A stretch of 64,000 nt of DNA, from NCBI GenBank assembly GCA_016647705.1, contig CM028328.1, positions 4,365,311 to 4,429,310 on the forward strand. The letters run 5' to 3'. Below the pieces are notes generated by a model. It worked only from the letters and a program-made list of their open reading frames with translations. It did no database searches and was not told the origin of the DNA. The stretch comes from Eucommia ulmoides (taxonomy: Eukaryota > Streptophyta > Magnoliopsida > Garryales > Eucommiaceae). The translations under genes and the position numbers were made by a program. Within the stretch, counting starts at the first letter, position 1, and each line of letters begins with the position of its first letter. This document shows positions 22,471 through 34,123 of this stretch, piece after piece.

Positions 22471-25256
22471 TGTTGGCCCAGCGAGCTACCCAAGAGGGGG
22501 GGTGAATTGGGTAGTATTAAAAAATTATCAAAATAATAATAACACTTCAAAAATTCAATTAATTAATTTTATCCTAAAATTTATTATTATCTTTATAGCA
22601 GCAGATATGTATTATCAACTAGATGCATACTAAACAATAATATAAGTAAAATAAATAAGGCAATACACCACGATATATCCGGATTCACCAAGCTACTCTT
22701 GGCTAATCCAGTCTTCCAAGCTTCACGGAGATTCGCACCCACTAAACTCAAAATTCTTTTAAAGGTAGGAACCAACCCTTCACAATGATTCTTTTCACAG
22801 GCTCAGAATCAACTTTTACAAATTCATTTTCCCAGGCTCAAGAATAACCTCTACTTTTTACAGGTTCAAGAATGACCTAATTTTTTTTATACCTTAAGTT
22901 AAAGAATCAAAACCTCACAGAAATGCTCCAACTATCACTTTCCCAGGTAAGGATAGAACCTTTACAAATCACTCACAATTAATTCTCTAAAGGAAGAATT
23001 AACACCTCAATCTCTTTATCGGAAGAGATTGAAACCAAGTTACCCCTGATTAGATACTCCTAATAGTACTTAATTTGCACACAACTCACCAATTACAATA
23101 AATTGATAAATTCTTCCCACTCAGAGTTTCTATCACCTCAAATCAATTTAAACTCAATTAATGTCCTGATAATTACTAGTGATAGAATTAAGTGAGGAAA
23201 CAAAAATATGATTATAAAAATAATATGGGTAGCACAAAATTGAGCACGTAATCAGATTATCTCACAAATCGTTTTAAAATAATTTTTATGCTTTTAAAAT
23301 TCAAAAACGATTTTATCAAGATCTAATCAACCAAGCAAATATAGAAACATAAATATGCAGTAAAGATTAATAGCTTGGAAAGATATCACCCCGATAACAC
23401 CAAAGAATTATAGATTAGAACGCTAGACAGCTCAACTCAGTGACACTTATACAATCAGCGCTTTAACTCAAGAACTCTTCAATAATTGATCTCACAATTT
23501 GATCTCTCAAAATAATATCAGAATGATTACTCTTATAAAAACTTATGAACTGAATAGTTCTTAATATATATCTATGTTATGTGAAATCCACAGGTTTATA
23601 TATAGGGAATTGAAACAAGCCCTCCAACGGTTAGTTTTTAAATGATAAGTATCTAAAAAGTACCTATAGACCCCATATATCATTATCTTTCATTTTAGGT
23701 ATATTTGACTTAATTGTAGCTTTCAAAACATTCAAATTAGTCCCTCAAAGTAATAGGATAGAAAGAATTATATGAACCAATTTGAGAAATAACCAAAATA
23801 TATGAACTATATCTATAGGGATAACAAATATCAATGATATATTTTTAATATTATCATATCCCTAAAATTTCTCTCATATCTCAACCATAAACGGCTAGTA
23901 ACGACAACTGTTTAATCAGAATCCTCGAAATCTTCTAAACCTGAAACGGACAATCAGTCGACCGACAAACATCCATAAGTCGACCGCTCGATTCAAGATA
24001 CTAGCCAAGCCAAAATTCCTTCGCTCGTCGGTCGACCTAGAGATTCAGAGAGTTTTATTTCTTGTTACAGGTCGACCTCCCTATTAGGGCTGACAAAACG
24101 GGTATTTACATGATGACACGACACGAGACCGACATAAAATTAACAGGTATGGGTTTTGCTTATCAGGTAACGGGTCATTATCGTGTCTGACCCGATAGCA
24201 CGATAAGAAACAGTGCAAGTTATCGGGTTGACTTGATAAGCCGATAAGTCACACGATAAGACACAATAAGGTTATCGTATATTCAGGTTACACGATAACT
24301 TGAGATCTAATAGGTTACATGATAATTTAATAAATTATTTTTACACCCCTAAATTATCTAATATTATAATTTAGTACCTAATATATATATTGACATTTCC
24401 TAACCCTAGCTCATAATTGATCATTTCATTCATTCTCTTTCTCTCTCTTTTTGCTGCAACTCGCAAGGTCTTGGGCTTAGACCAAGAAACTCTTCATCTC
24501 ATCTACTACGATCTTCCGTGAAGACCATTCTCCTCGACAAAGATGACCCCCACTCTCCTCCATGACGATGACCTCCACTCTTCTCCACGACAACGACGAC
24601 GACCGCTCTCCTCCATGACGAACAGATCTGGTTGGCGAATCTGCTTCGTGCTCGAATCTGCTCCGTTCATCGACCGCTCCGCCGTTTGAATCTCAGGTAC
24701 TATATTTCTTCTTCGGCGATGGTCATCGGTGGTCGGCGATGACCAGATCTAGCTAGCGATTAACTTGAAATTGATTTTTGTTTCTGATTTGGGATAAATT
24801 AACTTCCAATAAGGTCTGATTTGGCTAAATCTAAGCTTGATTTTTCTGTTTTTTGCATTTTCCATTCCATCGCAGGTATATACCTATCTCTATCGCAGGT
24901 ACACACGATCTTTCAGTCTCTTCCTCTTCCTTTTTTTTTATTAGGTGTACAGATCTTGAACTTATTCATGTTCTTCCTATGATTTTCTATTTTTTTGCAA
25001 TTGTTTTTGTGAAATCAGGGTTTTTATTTTGAAAGTACGTTATTAAATGATTTTATTGTTTAATCTTTGATGATAGCACTAATAAGCAGGCTTTTCTTTT
25101 CAGTTTTTAGTCACACTTTTGGAGGATAAACCCAATAAGAGGAAAATCTTAGACTAGGTTATATTCTCATTGTTATTTCTTTCTTTCTTCCTCGCACATT
25201 AGTTATTTATTCCTTTGTCATGTCATCATTTACCTCGTGAACTTGTTGGTATGTAG

Positions 25257-25616
25257 AATGTTGAAACAGATACAAAATCCAGTTTCATGGTTGCCGATGA
25301 TGTGATTGATGAAATGGAAAAAGACCAATCTGATGAAGAGAATGAGGACTTGTTCGATTCTATTTGTGCAATTTGTGACAATGGTGGTGAAATTATTTGG
25401 TATACTTCCTTCTTTACGTGAATAATTTGATACATAAATCTCATTGTTTTCCTATATGTAAACGTTGCTATTTTACATAGTTTATATATCATTAGGACCT
25501 CTTATCATTTGAGGTATTGTCTCTTTGGGACAACTTATAGTATTGTTGTGATTTTTTGTACATTTGTGAAGAGAGATGCTTGAGTTCTTTCCATACCACT
25601 AGAATCTTGAAAAGAT
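25257..25616 (+). pseudogene. Captured EDM2-like PHD-finger fragment inside the hAT element
   Basis: After a plausible acceptor (TATGTAG, 25256) an acidic segment (DEMEKDQSDEENEDLFDS) runs into ICAICDNGGEII, ending at a GT donor at 25400. After about 165 bases, CEERCLSSFHTT appears at 25565-25600. Together these match the start of the first PHD finger of plant EDM2 (ENHANCED DOWNY MILDEW 2), a chromatin regulator, in both motif and exon split. Only this small piece is present, the Cys pair after the intron is incomplete, and stops follow. It is a gene fragment picked up by the transposon, not a working gene. EDM2 identity is from motif memory. Confidence 0.65.
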
Positions 25617-25741
25617 TCCGAGTGTAGATCTTTGGTTTGCCTAATGAACAAGTTGAAGTATGCACTATATTTGGTGTTGTGTAAATGATGTTTGTATTTG
25701 TGATTTTTTTTTTTTTTTGTGATATTGTAAATTTGTAATGC

Positions 25742-25744
<3 letters not shown>

Positions 25745-25776
<32 letters not shown>
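25745..25776. repeat. (AT)n microsatellite in the hAT element
   Basis: About 32 bp of AT repeats just 3' of the PHD-finger fragment, followed by a poly(T) tract near 25811. Confidence 0.93.
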
Positions 25777-25779
<3 letters not shown>

Positions 25780-27241
25780 TTTGGTCGAGTATGCTTTTAT
25801 TGAAGTAGTTTTTTTTTTTTTTTTTTAAATAAATTTTGTTAATAAGATGTCAACTTAACAGGTCGTTATCATGTAATGGAAACCTATCAGGTAATGTCTT
25901 ATTGTGTCGTGTTTACCTTATAAGTTTCGTGTTGTTGTGTGACACGAAAAATTATCGTGTCGTGTTCGTGTTTCGTGTTATCATGTCATGACACGAAACA
26001 CGTCACGATGACACGAATTGCTAGCCCTACTCCATGTCGACTGATCAATTCAGAGAGTTCACTATTTAAGCGCAGGTTGACTTATCAGTCGACTGACTAA
26101 TGCTGGAACACTTCTCCTAATTCGATTTTAAATCATTTTCTTTGACGTTTTTGCCCCTTTAACCGATTTTTTCTCTCGATTAGCTCCACTAACTTCTTAA
26201 ATTCAATTTTAATTAATTATCTTTATTTCTTTTTCAATTACACATAGGAGTAAATAATTTCACTAATTAGAATTCTATCAAAACACACATAAACATGAAA
26301 TCATTTTTGTGTCATGTGTGATCCTAATCGGGATACATTAAGAGTAAAAATATATTAGAGTTGTTTTCACTTAGATTCTTCAGAATCTTCAATCTCTTAG
26401 TATCCGTCTCTGCATCCTTCACAATTTCTTCATCATGTTATCTTTTTTGCATTGTCTCCGTATCCTTTACAATTACTTCATGATGTAGTCTGGAACTCTT
26501 TAAACTGAAATACTCAATAAACATATTAGTTCCACAAAAAATATCAACATTTAATTATTCATCAAAATCTTAGGATCAACAATTTTTTTATACTTCTAAA
26601 GACAAACAGAAAAAAGAATATTTTTTGTGTAATAACAAGAATTAGAAACGGAAATACCAGAAGAAAAGATCGAGACAATCGTTTAAAGATTTGTCCTTGA
26701 AGCAGATTTCACCCTCGATAGGTGCTTATGGTTAAATGGGTGTCTGTCTCCCATGATACAATGATCAGACTGTAACTGGTACCAGCACTAGAAACCAGAT
26801 GTCACGACCTGGTTTCCAAGGGCAGGACTATGGTTTCTCCTATAAAGAAATTTTAAATCTAAAATCCAACTCACTCGACTTCCCAATATATCCAATTTGA
26901 TAAATTGTATAATAAATGCGATAATTTTAATTGCCCATTTAATGACGGAAATCATTAAATATAATATGCACCATTTAAGTACCACCAAAAGACCAATCAA
27001 TCATCTATTTTATAAATTAATTCGCGGATTGTATAGATTGTGGCGACAACACTACTAATTTAATAACGTATAAATTGAAATCCGGATATTTAATAATTCC
27101 TAAAATTTAGAGATTTTGGAAAACCAATCGACCGAAGTTAATATTTATAAAATCCAATATATTTGAAAATCTTTCTCATAATTTAAAACTGAATTTTCAA
27201 CATTTTTCCAAACCAATTATATTTACTGAATATTTTACAAT

Positions 27242-29358
27242 TGTTGACCCAGTAGAATATCCAAGGGGGGGTGAATTGGGTAATTAAAAAATAATCAGAA
27301 AAAAATCAATAAATCAAAAAATTAATTTTATGCCTAAATTAATTATTATCTTTATAACACAATTGAATTAATCAATCAACTAGGTGCACATACAAACAAC
27401 AAAAATAGACAAATTAAGAAAGCAGCACACACAAGATTTATACTGGTTCACCAAACTACTCTTGGCTAATCCACTCTCCCGAGCTCCACGGAGGTCGCAC
27501 CCACTAAAACCAAGATTCCTTTAAAGGTAGAAACCAAACTCGCACACTGATTCTTTTACAGGCTCAAAATCAACCTTTACAATTTTCTTTTCAAAGGCTA
27601 AGGAATAACCTCTACTTTTTACAGGCTAAAGAATAACCTAATTCTTTTTAATACTTAAGCTCAAGAATCAAAACCTCATCAAAACACTCCAAATATCCTT
27701 TTACCCGGTAAGAATTGAACCTTTACAAAATCACTCACAAAAACGCAATTCTTATCCAAGAAGAATCACTACCTCAATCTCTTTATAGGAAGAGACTGAA
27801 ACTCAGCTACCCTTGATTAAATATCTCCAATGATATTTAACCCGTCATAACTCACCAATACAAAAATTGATAAGTAAATCTCACTCAAAGCTTCTACCAC
27901 CCTAGATATATATAAACTCAATTAATATCCCAACTAGGGATAGAATTATGTGAGATGCAGAAATCTGCTTTTAACAATATATAGGTAGCAAATTGAAGCA
28001 CGTAATCAGATTCAAGAAATTGTTTGAAAGAATATTTTCTTTAAAAAATCAAAAATAATTTCTAAGATCAATTTCCAAAATACAATAATAAACAAGTAAT
28101 AATCAATATGGAAATATCTCACCCGGAATCCACAGAATTAATGATGAAAACAATATAGTTTCAATTCCGGTATCAGCACAAATTGATCGCAGTTGATTAT
28201 CAGAATCACTCTTAGAACAACTCACAATATCGTTGAATGATAACTCTTATAAATGCTCTCTCAAAAAGATATAAACTGATTTTTTTCTCTTAGAATGATT
28301 AGCTCTCTTAGAAAATTCGCAGGTCTATATAAGGGCACATATAATCAGCCTCCTAATGGCTAGTTTACAAGTGTCATGACAATAAAATACTCTTATAGAC
28401 CCTTCATAACATGAGGACTTCATTTAGGTTCAATTTCACTTAATAACAACTTTTAAAACTCTCAATTAAATCCCCAAAGTATTTCTCAATCAAAACAAAT
28501 AAGTATAGAATCCATTTTAAGTACCAAATTGAGAAACTTTAATAATTAATAAACCATATTGAAAGGATTTAATTAGTATATGAACCATATCTCAAATGTT
28601 AAGAATATTCCTGAAATTTATGTTAAATCTTAACAAAAAATGGCTACTTTTGGATTTAAAATCGGATCAACCAATATCCTGAAACTGCGCGTTCAGTCGA
28701 CTGCCCAGTCGATTGAAGGATACTGGAAGTAGCCCATGCACTTGATCGGTCGACTCCTCAGTCGACTCACAGATTTAGAAAGTTTGCCAAGCTTCCACCG
28801 GTCGACCGCTCTGTCGACTCGCAAATTCAAAGAGTTTGCCAAGTTTCTATCGGTCGACCGCTCTGTCGACTCACAGATTCAGAGAGTTCATCTTCTTTCT
28901 CCGGTCGACTCCTCAGTCGACTGCCCCCTCTTGAATCTCTTCTCTGATCTCATTTTTAACTTACTTTCTTTTACAATTTTGCCCCTTTATCCATATTTAT
29001 ATTCAAATTAACTCCACTAAAACTCTTATATTTTATTTTAGTCATTCAAAAATATTTCTTTTTAATTCACATAGGAGCAAATAAATATACTCAACCAAAA
29101 CACACATAAACGATAAAATTCATTTTGTGCCGTGTGTGTGTTCCTAAATGAGATATTAAGAGTTTATATTTACTTGGGTTGTTTTCCCTAATGTCTTCAA
29201 ACTCTTAATACTTCTTCATCAACTTGACATCTTCATTTAGCATCCATTCACTTTGACATCTTTATTATTGGAACTTTAAATCACTGAAACACTTGATCAA
29301 ACATTAGTTCCATCAAAACATCAATACTTAATTATTCATCAAAATCTTGGGATCAACA
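27242..29358. mobile_element. Second TGTTG...CAACA element
   Basis: Starts TGTTGACCCAG, followed by the AAGGGGGGGTGAATTGGG block, and ends AAAATCTTGGGATCAACA. It is 2117 bp and co-linear with the interrupted copy at 22471-26581: shared blocks include ACTACTCTTGGCTAATCCA and the closing ATTAGTTCCA...ATTATTCATC segment. Flanks ACAAT and ACTAC agree weakly (3 of 5). No coding sequence. Confidence 0.72.
28745..28925. repeat. GTCGAC-rich short tandem repeat
   Basis: About three units of roughly 60 bp, each with CGGTCGAC(C/T)..C..GTCGACTC followed by ACAGATTCAGAGAGTT-type sequence. A diverged version lies in the sister copy at about 23950-24080 and 26030-26100, so it belongs to the element family. 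Confidence 0.75.
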
Positions 29359-31088
29359 ACTACTATGATAATTAATATTACCGTTTTCTCCGATTACAAC
29401 AATAAATAATAATTACAAATTATTACAACTCGAATTTCAATAAATTCTTCCCCCTCTCGTTTGCTCTCAGCTGACCCTGCAATCCAAATACTGTGGGGTT
29501 GTGAGCCAACGCTCAGTAGAACTCCAACCCCTCTAATACGTGCATTTAATTAATATATATCACATAAATCATATAAACATGCTCGTCACATAAATCTAAC
29601 ATATAAACCACATTTTGCATGCTCGTCACATAAATCCCGCATCGTCTAAATCATATCATGTAATTCCACACGTAAATTTCCCAACAATATATTAAATAAT
29701 TTCATAATCACCCACGAGACAATTAAATATATATATTTTCACACAATGCGACAATTAAATGCATATATGAAAGGGTTAGGAATTCTACATTTCCCGAATT
29801 TTTCGCTGGCCGCGAGATTAGATTTTGGTTCTTAGTAGGGTAGTTTGTCCAATTTTCCTTTTTTTCTTTTTCTTTTTCTTTCTTTTGTTTTTCCCGCTTC
29901 TTCTTCACTTTTTGTTCTGCGTCCAGTTATGAACCAACCGACCACCTTCTCTCCTCCGCCGATCTGCACCGCCGGCGACGACCAACAACCTGCCCACACA
30001 CCCACACCGCCGGCCATGCTGAAACCACACTGAACAGACCATACCCACACACACGGACGAAATACACACCATCGACGATGTGCTCTCTCTTTTTAACTTT
30101 CCACTGCCGGCGATGATCACTTACACACACACCACCAACAAAAACTCATACCATTGGCGACCAAATACACATACACAACCGTGCACAGAACACACACACA
30201 CAGACGACAACACCATCGTTAGACCAAACTCACACCACCGTCACCCCCATCGATTTCTCACTGACCACACCTAATGCTCACACATACGCCAAACAAACGA
30301 AGAAATACACCCAAACCCAAACAAACACAGCACCATCGTCATCGCCAGAACATATACACACACGTACCCACTTCTTTCTCTCTCTATCTCTCACTCACTG
30401 CCGGTCCAAATAACTGACGACGACGACATACACACACACTTTGAAACACACACTCACACATACATGCATACATACTGTTGAACACACGTACACCCAACGT
30501 TGAACACATCCCACACAGTAGCTCAAAACAGAACACACACACAAGGCCGAACCCATATTCTCTCTCTTTGACTCACCGCCGGCGAACTCCGGCGACTCAC
30601 CTACGACCGGAACAATACACACACATATAGAAATTGGACACCCACACACACCCAGAACACACAACCACACACACTGGATGACAAACAAATCACACACACA
30701 CACACCCACACCCACATGGTCGTCGGACGAACGGCAACGATCCCACGACGATCAAACCTAGGATCCATAACGACGTCAAACCCAACTCTCATACACACAT
30801 ATACACTAAAACACACGCTGAACGACCGACCGAACACACCCTTACGCTGACCGACACCGTCTGAACAACCAAGCAGCACTGCCGGCGACGGCCTGCTCTT
30901 TCTCTCTCTCTCTTCTCTATTTTCAGATCTCTCATTCTTTTCCCAGGTTAAAGATCACAATTGCATGGGGTATTTATGTGCATGGAAGTAGTGGATCAAC
31001 TTAATCCCAAATACTGTCACGTCGAGATGATCTCGATTCTTCTCTCGGTTTGTGTTTAGATCCCACCGACTGTTTAAACATATGTGTT

Positions 31089-31105
31089 TATATATATATA
31101 TATAA

Positions 31106-31158
<53 letters not shown>
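31089..31158. repeat. (TA)n microsatellite with interrupted palindrome
   Basis: A TA run at 31089-31104, then AACACA, then about 49 more bp of TA. TGTGTTTATATA...TATATAAACACA forms a self-complementary block. Confidence 0.93.
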
Positions 31159-31162
<4 letters not shown>

Positions 31163-31393
31163 CTTATTCTAAGTTACCTTAACCCCCCTTCAGTTTCTTT
31201 AGATTTTTATTTGAATCCCCATTTCAAGATTTAATTTCTCTTAAAATTATAATTTAACCCAAACCGAAAATTAATATTTTGAAAATCAATAATTAGCCCC
31301 TAAAACTTTAAATCAAATAATAAATTACGCCTTCCACTCCGTTATTTTTGAAATATTATAAAATACGACTTAAATAAAAATCAGGGTCTTACA

Positions 31394-32070
31394 CCAAAAG
31401 TCAGACGAACAAGAGAAGTGTAGAACTCTCTCAAAAACAAGAATGATGTGGGTAAAAACAAGTCATTCCATTTAGGACTTCCACGTAGGCAAAGCGTCTG
31501 ACGTGGAAGAGAATGGATCAACAACGTCGATGCTCAAACTCGTGTTTTGGTCGACAAAGCTTTTGGTCGGTCATCCTAGATCAGTAAAGTCAGGTCGGTA
31601 ATATCTTAGCCAACAACGCTTAGAATTGAGAACCTTCAACAACCAACTAGTTTTGCCCAAAAGAGCTCTAACCGGTATACTCTTCTCGGTATTCGTTCTC
31701 TAATCCAAGTCGTTTCTCCATCTTCCTTAGTATGTCGGCCCTTGGACTTCTACACCTAAGCTGAAAAGCCCAGGCTTAAGACTCTAATTCTTTCACGCAC
31801 CTTTTTTTTTCGACCACGCGCCCTGTTAGGGATGCTAACCGAGCTTAAGCAACCTGATTACCAAAATGCTAATCAGGTTTTCTCCTATAAATGCGAAGGT
31901 GAATAGTGTTATGAAAGGTACTGCTTTTAGAATGTTCAAGGCATATTTATATTTTTTCTCCCGAACTCTTACTCTCACACCAGGGGGGCTTTGCCGGACA
32001 CAACCCCAGTGGGTCCTGTGCAGGTTCGCACTTAGAACTCAGGTCGAATACCACTCAGAATCAACCTGAT
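31394..32070 (+). mobile_element. Probable Gypsy LTR fragment
   Basis: Has a TATA-type box (CCTATAAATGCG near 31885). About 95 bases downstream is a GC-rich hairpin-like block (GGGGGGCTTTGCCGG...CCCCAGTGGG, 31983-32020), the same architecture as the U5 of the intact LTR at 33198. Primary sequence is too diverged to pair with any LTR here. No coding domain attached. Confidence 0.4.
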
Positions 32071-33197
32071 CACATAAAGGCTCAAGAACCAGGAATATAA
32101 TGAAGTTTCATTCAAGGCAAGTCATATCCAGATCTTCAGCAACTATCCACGTGGACTTTGATCATGCCAATTGAAGGTGTTAACTAATTTGCAACACCGA
32201 CAAAGAACAACAAAGAAGAATAAACTTTCTGTTGAAAATAAGAATGCAATGCAGCTTATGGGATGCCTAATGCTGAGAAATGCATGCCCTTTATAGTTAA
32301 CAAAAACTAACCTGAAGAAGTCTGAGTTTTAAGGCATTCAATGAATAATAGTGACTTTCCGACAGTTACACACCTGAAGAATCTTCAGGTTTTTGTAACT
32401 CTCAGCAGTTACATACCTGAACAGACAATCACCTTCAGTTTTATAAGTTCTATTAAGTTATAAAATTTGCAATCTGTACTTTAGGTTGTGTTTGGCTTGG
32501 AATTTTTCGAATTTAGTACAAAACATACCAAGTTATTCCCCAAGAGCCCCAAGATCCACAAGGCCCCAGACCCAGGCCTAGGACTCTAGAAGGCTTACTT
32601 ACAAGAGGTATATTGAGCCTTAATAAATGAATTTTTATTTTCTTAGGTTACCGATGTGGGATAACCCACACAACACGTCAATCAATGTCTTCAAGTGCGT
32701 AATTTAATGAACAATTTACACAAATAAATACACCACATTTATCTCCTTATCACGGAGAACTCATTAGTATATTTATATGTCCTAAATTATTATTGGATCC
32801 CACAAATAATTGGGTCACAAAATACCCAAAAAATTATTTAATACAACATTAAGATTGTCAAAAGAATCGAATTGTTCGCTAACAGCTTGAGCTCGACTAG
32901 AAAAAGCCTCGTTTATTTGTTAAACAAGATAAGTTGAACTTAAATTTTTGTTTCTCTAATATTCGAGGCGAGCCGAGTTTTGTTTGCTAACAATCAAAAT
33001 TCGAATAAAGACTCGAATATATTCACGGTCAAATTATACAAAGGGTACTTTCTTTTCATTTTGCATAAAATCATAAATCTCGCATATCATTTACTAAATA
33101 TCAGTAAACCGCTTTAACCCATTTTTCTTTACAAAAAAAAACAAAAAATGCCCTTCTCATATTTTTTACCCCCTATTTTTTTAAAAAAAAAAGGAAT
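32071..33197. other. Repeat-like sequence without recognised gene
   Basis: Near 32288-32296 a minus-strand TATA box (ACTATAAAGGGC) and downstream sequence resemble a reverse-oriented Copia LTR promoter. Near 32648 there is GATGTGGGATAACCCACA, a motif common in plant LTR debris. The rest (32800-33197) is AT-rich. No supported gene. Confidence 0.4.
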
Positions 33198-33997
33198 TGA
33201 TGAGGATATTTTTGGGCACCTCTGAGTCAGTACTTGAGACCCAACCACGTGTCCATTGTCGTAGTGACAGGGACGCATTCTGAAATCCACAACACCACGT
33301 TGAATCATACGTCGACCACGGCTCCTCCCTGGAATCTCATTTATATCCAGGGAGGAACAAAGAACCCCGTAGGGACGTGCCGCTCTGAGCTCTGCATCGT
33401 ACCTTGGGCGATCAGTTTTAGGGACTCAGCCATTCACCTCGACTGGCTTTCCCTTTCAGCTTATTTCTTCTCCAGGACTCTACGGATCTTCGCTCTCCTT
33501 TACCAAATTACCGTTGTAGGCTTGACATAGGCCCGCAAGCTTCACCAAATGGGCCCAAAATCCCAAGCCCAATGATTATCTCCTAAACATCTCGGATTAT
33601 CGGCTAAACACAGGGTTTCGACTAATTAACCGTGTTTAGGCCCGACTAATCATCACCAACGCCTATATATATTAGGGGCTATGTAAGCCTGAGGTACGCT
33701 TGGATACGCTTTACATTATGCACGAGTTTATTTGTTTACTTGTTGCATTACTGTACCTTTTCTCTCTTAGCACTAATTACCACGCCGGAGGGGCTTCACC
33801 GGGACAAACCCCGGTCTGAGCCTTCTGTAGGTACACTCCTTGAGAAGCAGGACTCTGGACATAGTAGGTCAGTCCTCCTAGGATCCAGTATAGCTCACTC
33901 GAGGACTTTTCAACCAACGACTCCACCTCAGCAAGAGGACCCACCCGTCATCCGACTGGACCATATTCGAGGTGTGTACCAATTTTATACACCAACA
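33198..33997 (+). repeat. Tat Gypsy 5' LTR
   Basis: 800 bp from TGATGAGGATATTTTTGGGC to ATACACCAACA. It contains ACCACGTGTCC, a TATA box (CTATATATATT, 33663-33673) and a U5 hairpin-like GC block near 33785-33815. Matched in order by the split 3' LTR. Confidence 0.88.
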
Positions 33998-34123
33998 GTT
34001 TAGCATCGTCTGTAGGAACTGTGTAAAAAGCCTTCCTCTGATCATTACTCTCTACTCGGTTGAGCCTGGATGATCACAAGGTCTGGTCGGACAGACAGAC
34101 CCGGAATAAAAGAAAGAGAAGAT

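Larger units (their letters stand above)
24085..26029 (+). mobile_element. hAT-like non-autonomous transposon carrying a gene fragment
   Basis: Ends are TAGGGCTGACAA (24085) and the inverted TTGCTAGCCCTA (26029), matching the hAT-type TAGGGNTG ends. Flanking 8-bp sequences CTCCCTAT and CTCCATGT agree at 6 of 8. Subterminal zones are packed with CACGATAA/TTATCGTG and ACACGA/TCGTGT repeats (24110-24330 and 25860-26015), as expected for transposase-binding sites. There is no transposase. The interior (about 24430-25640) looks like a captured host gene piece: a CpG-containing 5'-UTR-like exon ending in CTCAG before GTACT near 24700, then PHD-finger exons. Confidence 0.82.
22471..26581. mobile_element. 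TGTTG...CAACA element in the Copia 3' LTR, itself interrupted by a hAT
   Basis: Starts TGTTGGCCCAGCG, followed by an AGAGGGGGGGTGAATTGGG block, and ends AAAATCTTAGGATCAACA. Flanks ATTTA and ATTTT agree at 4 of 5 as a target duplication. Without the hAT and its 8-bp duplication it is about 2.16 kb, close to the second copy at 27242-29358. It has no reading frame. TG...CA ends, 5-bp duplications and the lack of internal domains suggest a long solo LTR or a non-autonomous LTR element. Several GGTCGAC-rich blocks lie near 23950-24080 and 26030-26100. Confidence 0.72.
17481..26598 (+). mobile_element. Decayed Copia retrotransposon with nested insertions in its 3' LTR
   Basis: 5' LTR 17481-17733, primer-binding site TGGTACCAGAG (17734-17744), gag-PR-INT-RT-RNase H, polypurine tract GGAGGGGGAG (22219-22229) and a 3' LTR at 22230-22470 that resumes at 26582-26598. 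The gap is a 4.1 kb nested element. Flanks AAAAC (17476-17480) and AAGAC (26599-26603) agree at 4 of 5 bases as a target duplication. Many in-frame stops show it is dead. Without the insertion the element is about 5.0 kb, normal for Copia. Confidence 0.9.
26800..31393 (-). mobile_element. Solo-LTR-like element (TGTCACGACC...GGGTCTTACA) with a nested insertion
   Basis: Starts TGTCACGACCTGG and ends AGGGTCTTACA. Flanks CCAGA and CCAAA agree at 4 of 5. Read on the minus strand it starts TGTAAGACCC, like 3558, 44297 and 47657. It contains a 2.1 kb TGTTG...CAACA element (27242-29358), leaving about 2.47 kb of its own. The 29.8-30.95 kb part has the polypyrimidine, CACACA and GCCGGCGA-rich zone shared with the elements at 44297 and 47657. 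Reading frames in that zone are CA-repeat artefacts. A long solo LTR is the best reading. Confidence 0.7.

Noticed and set aside
29832..30879. Several open frames on both strands in the CA-rich zone
   Set aside because: Made of CACACA-derived VCVCVC or THTHTH peptides within a solo-LTR-like element; no conserved domain.
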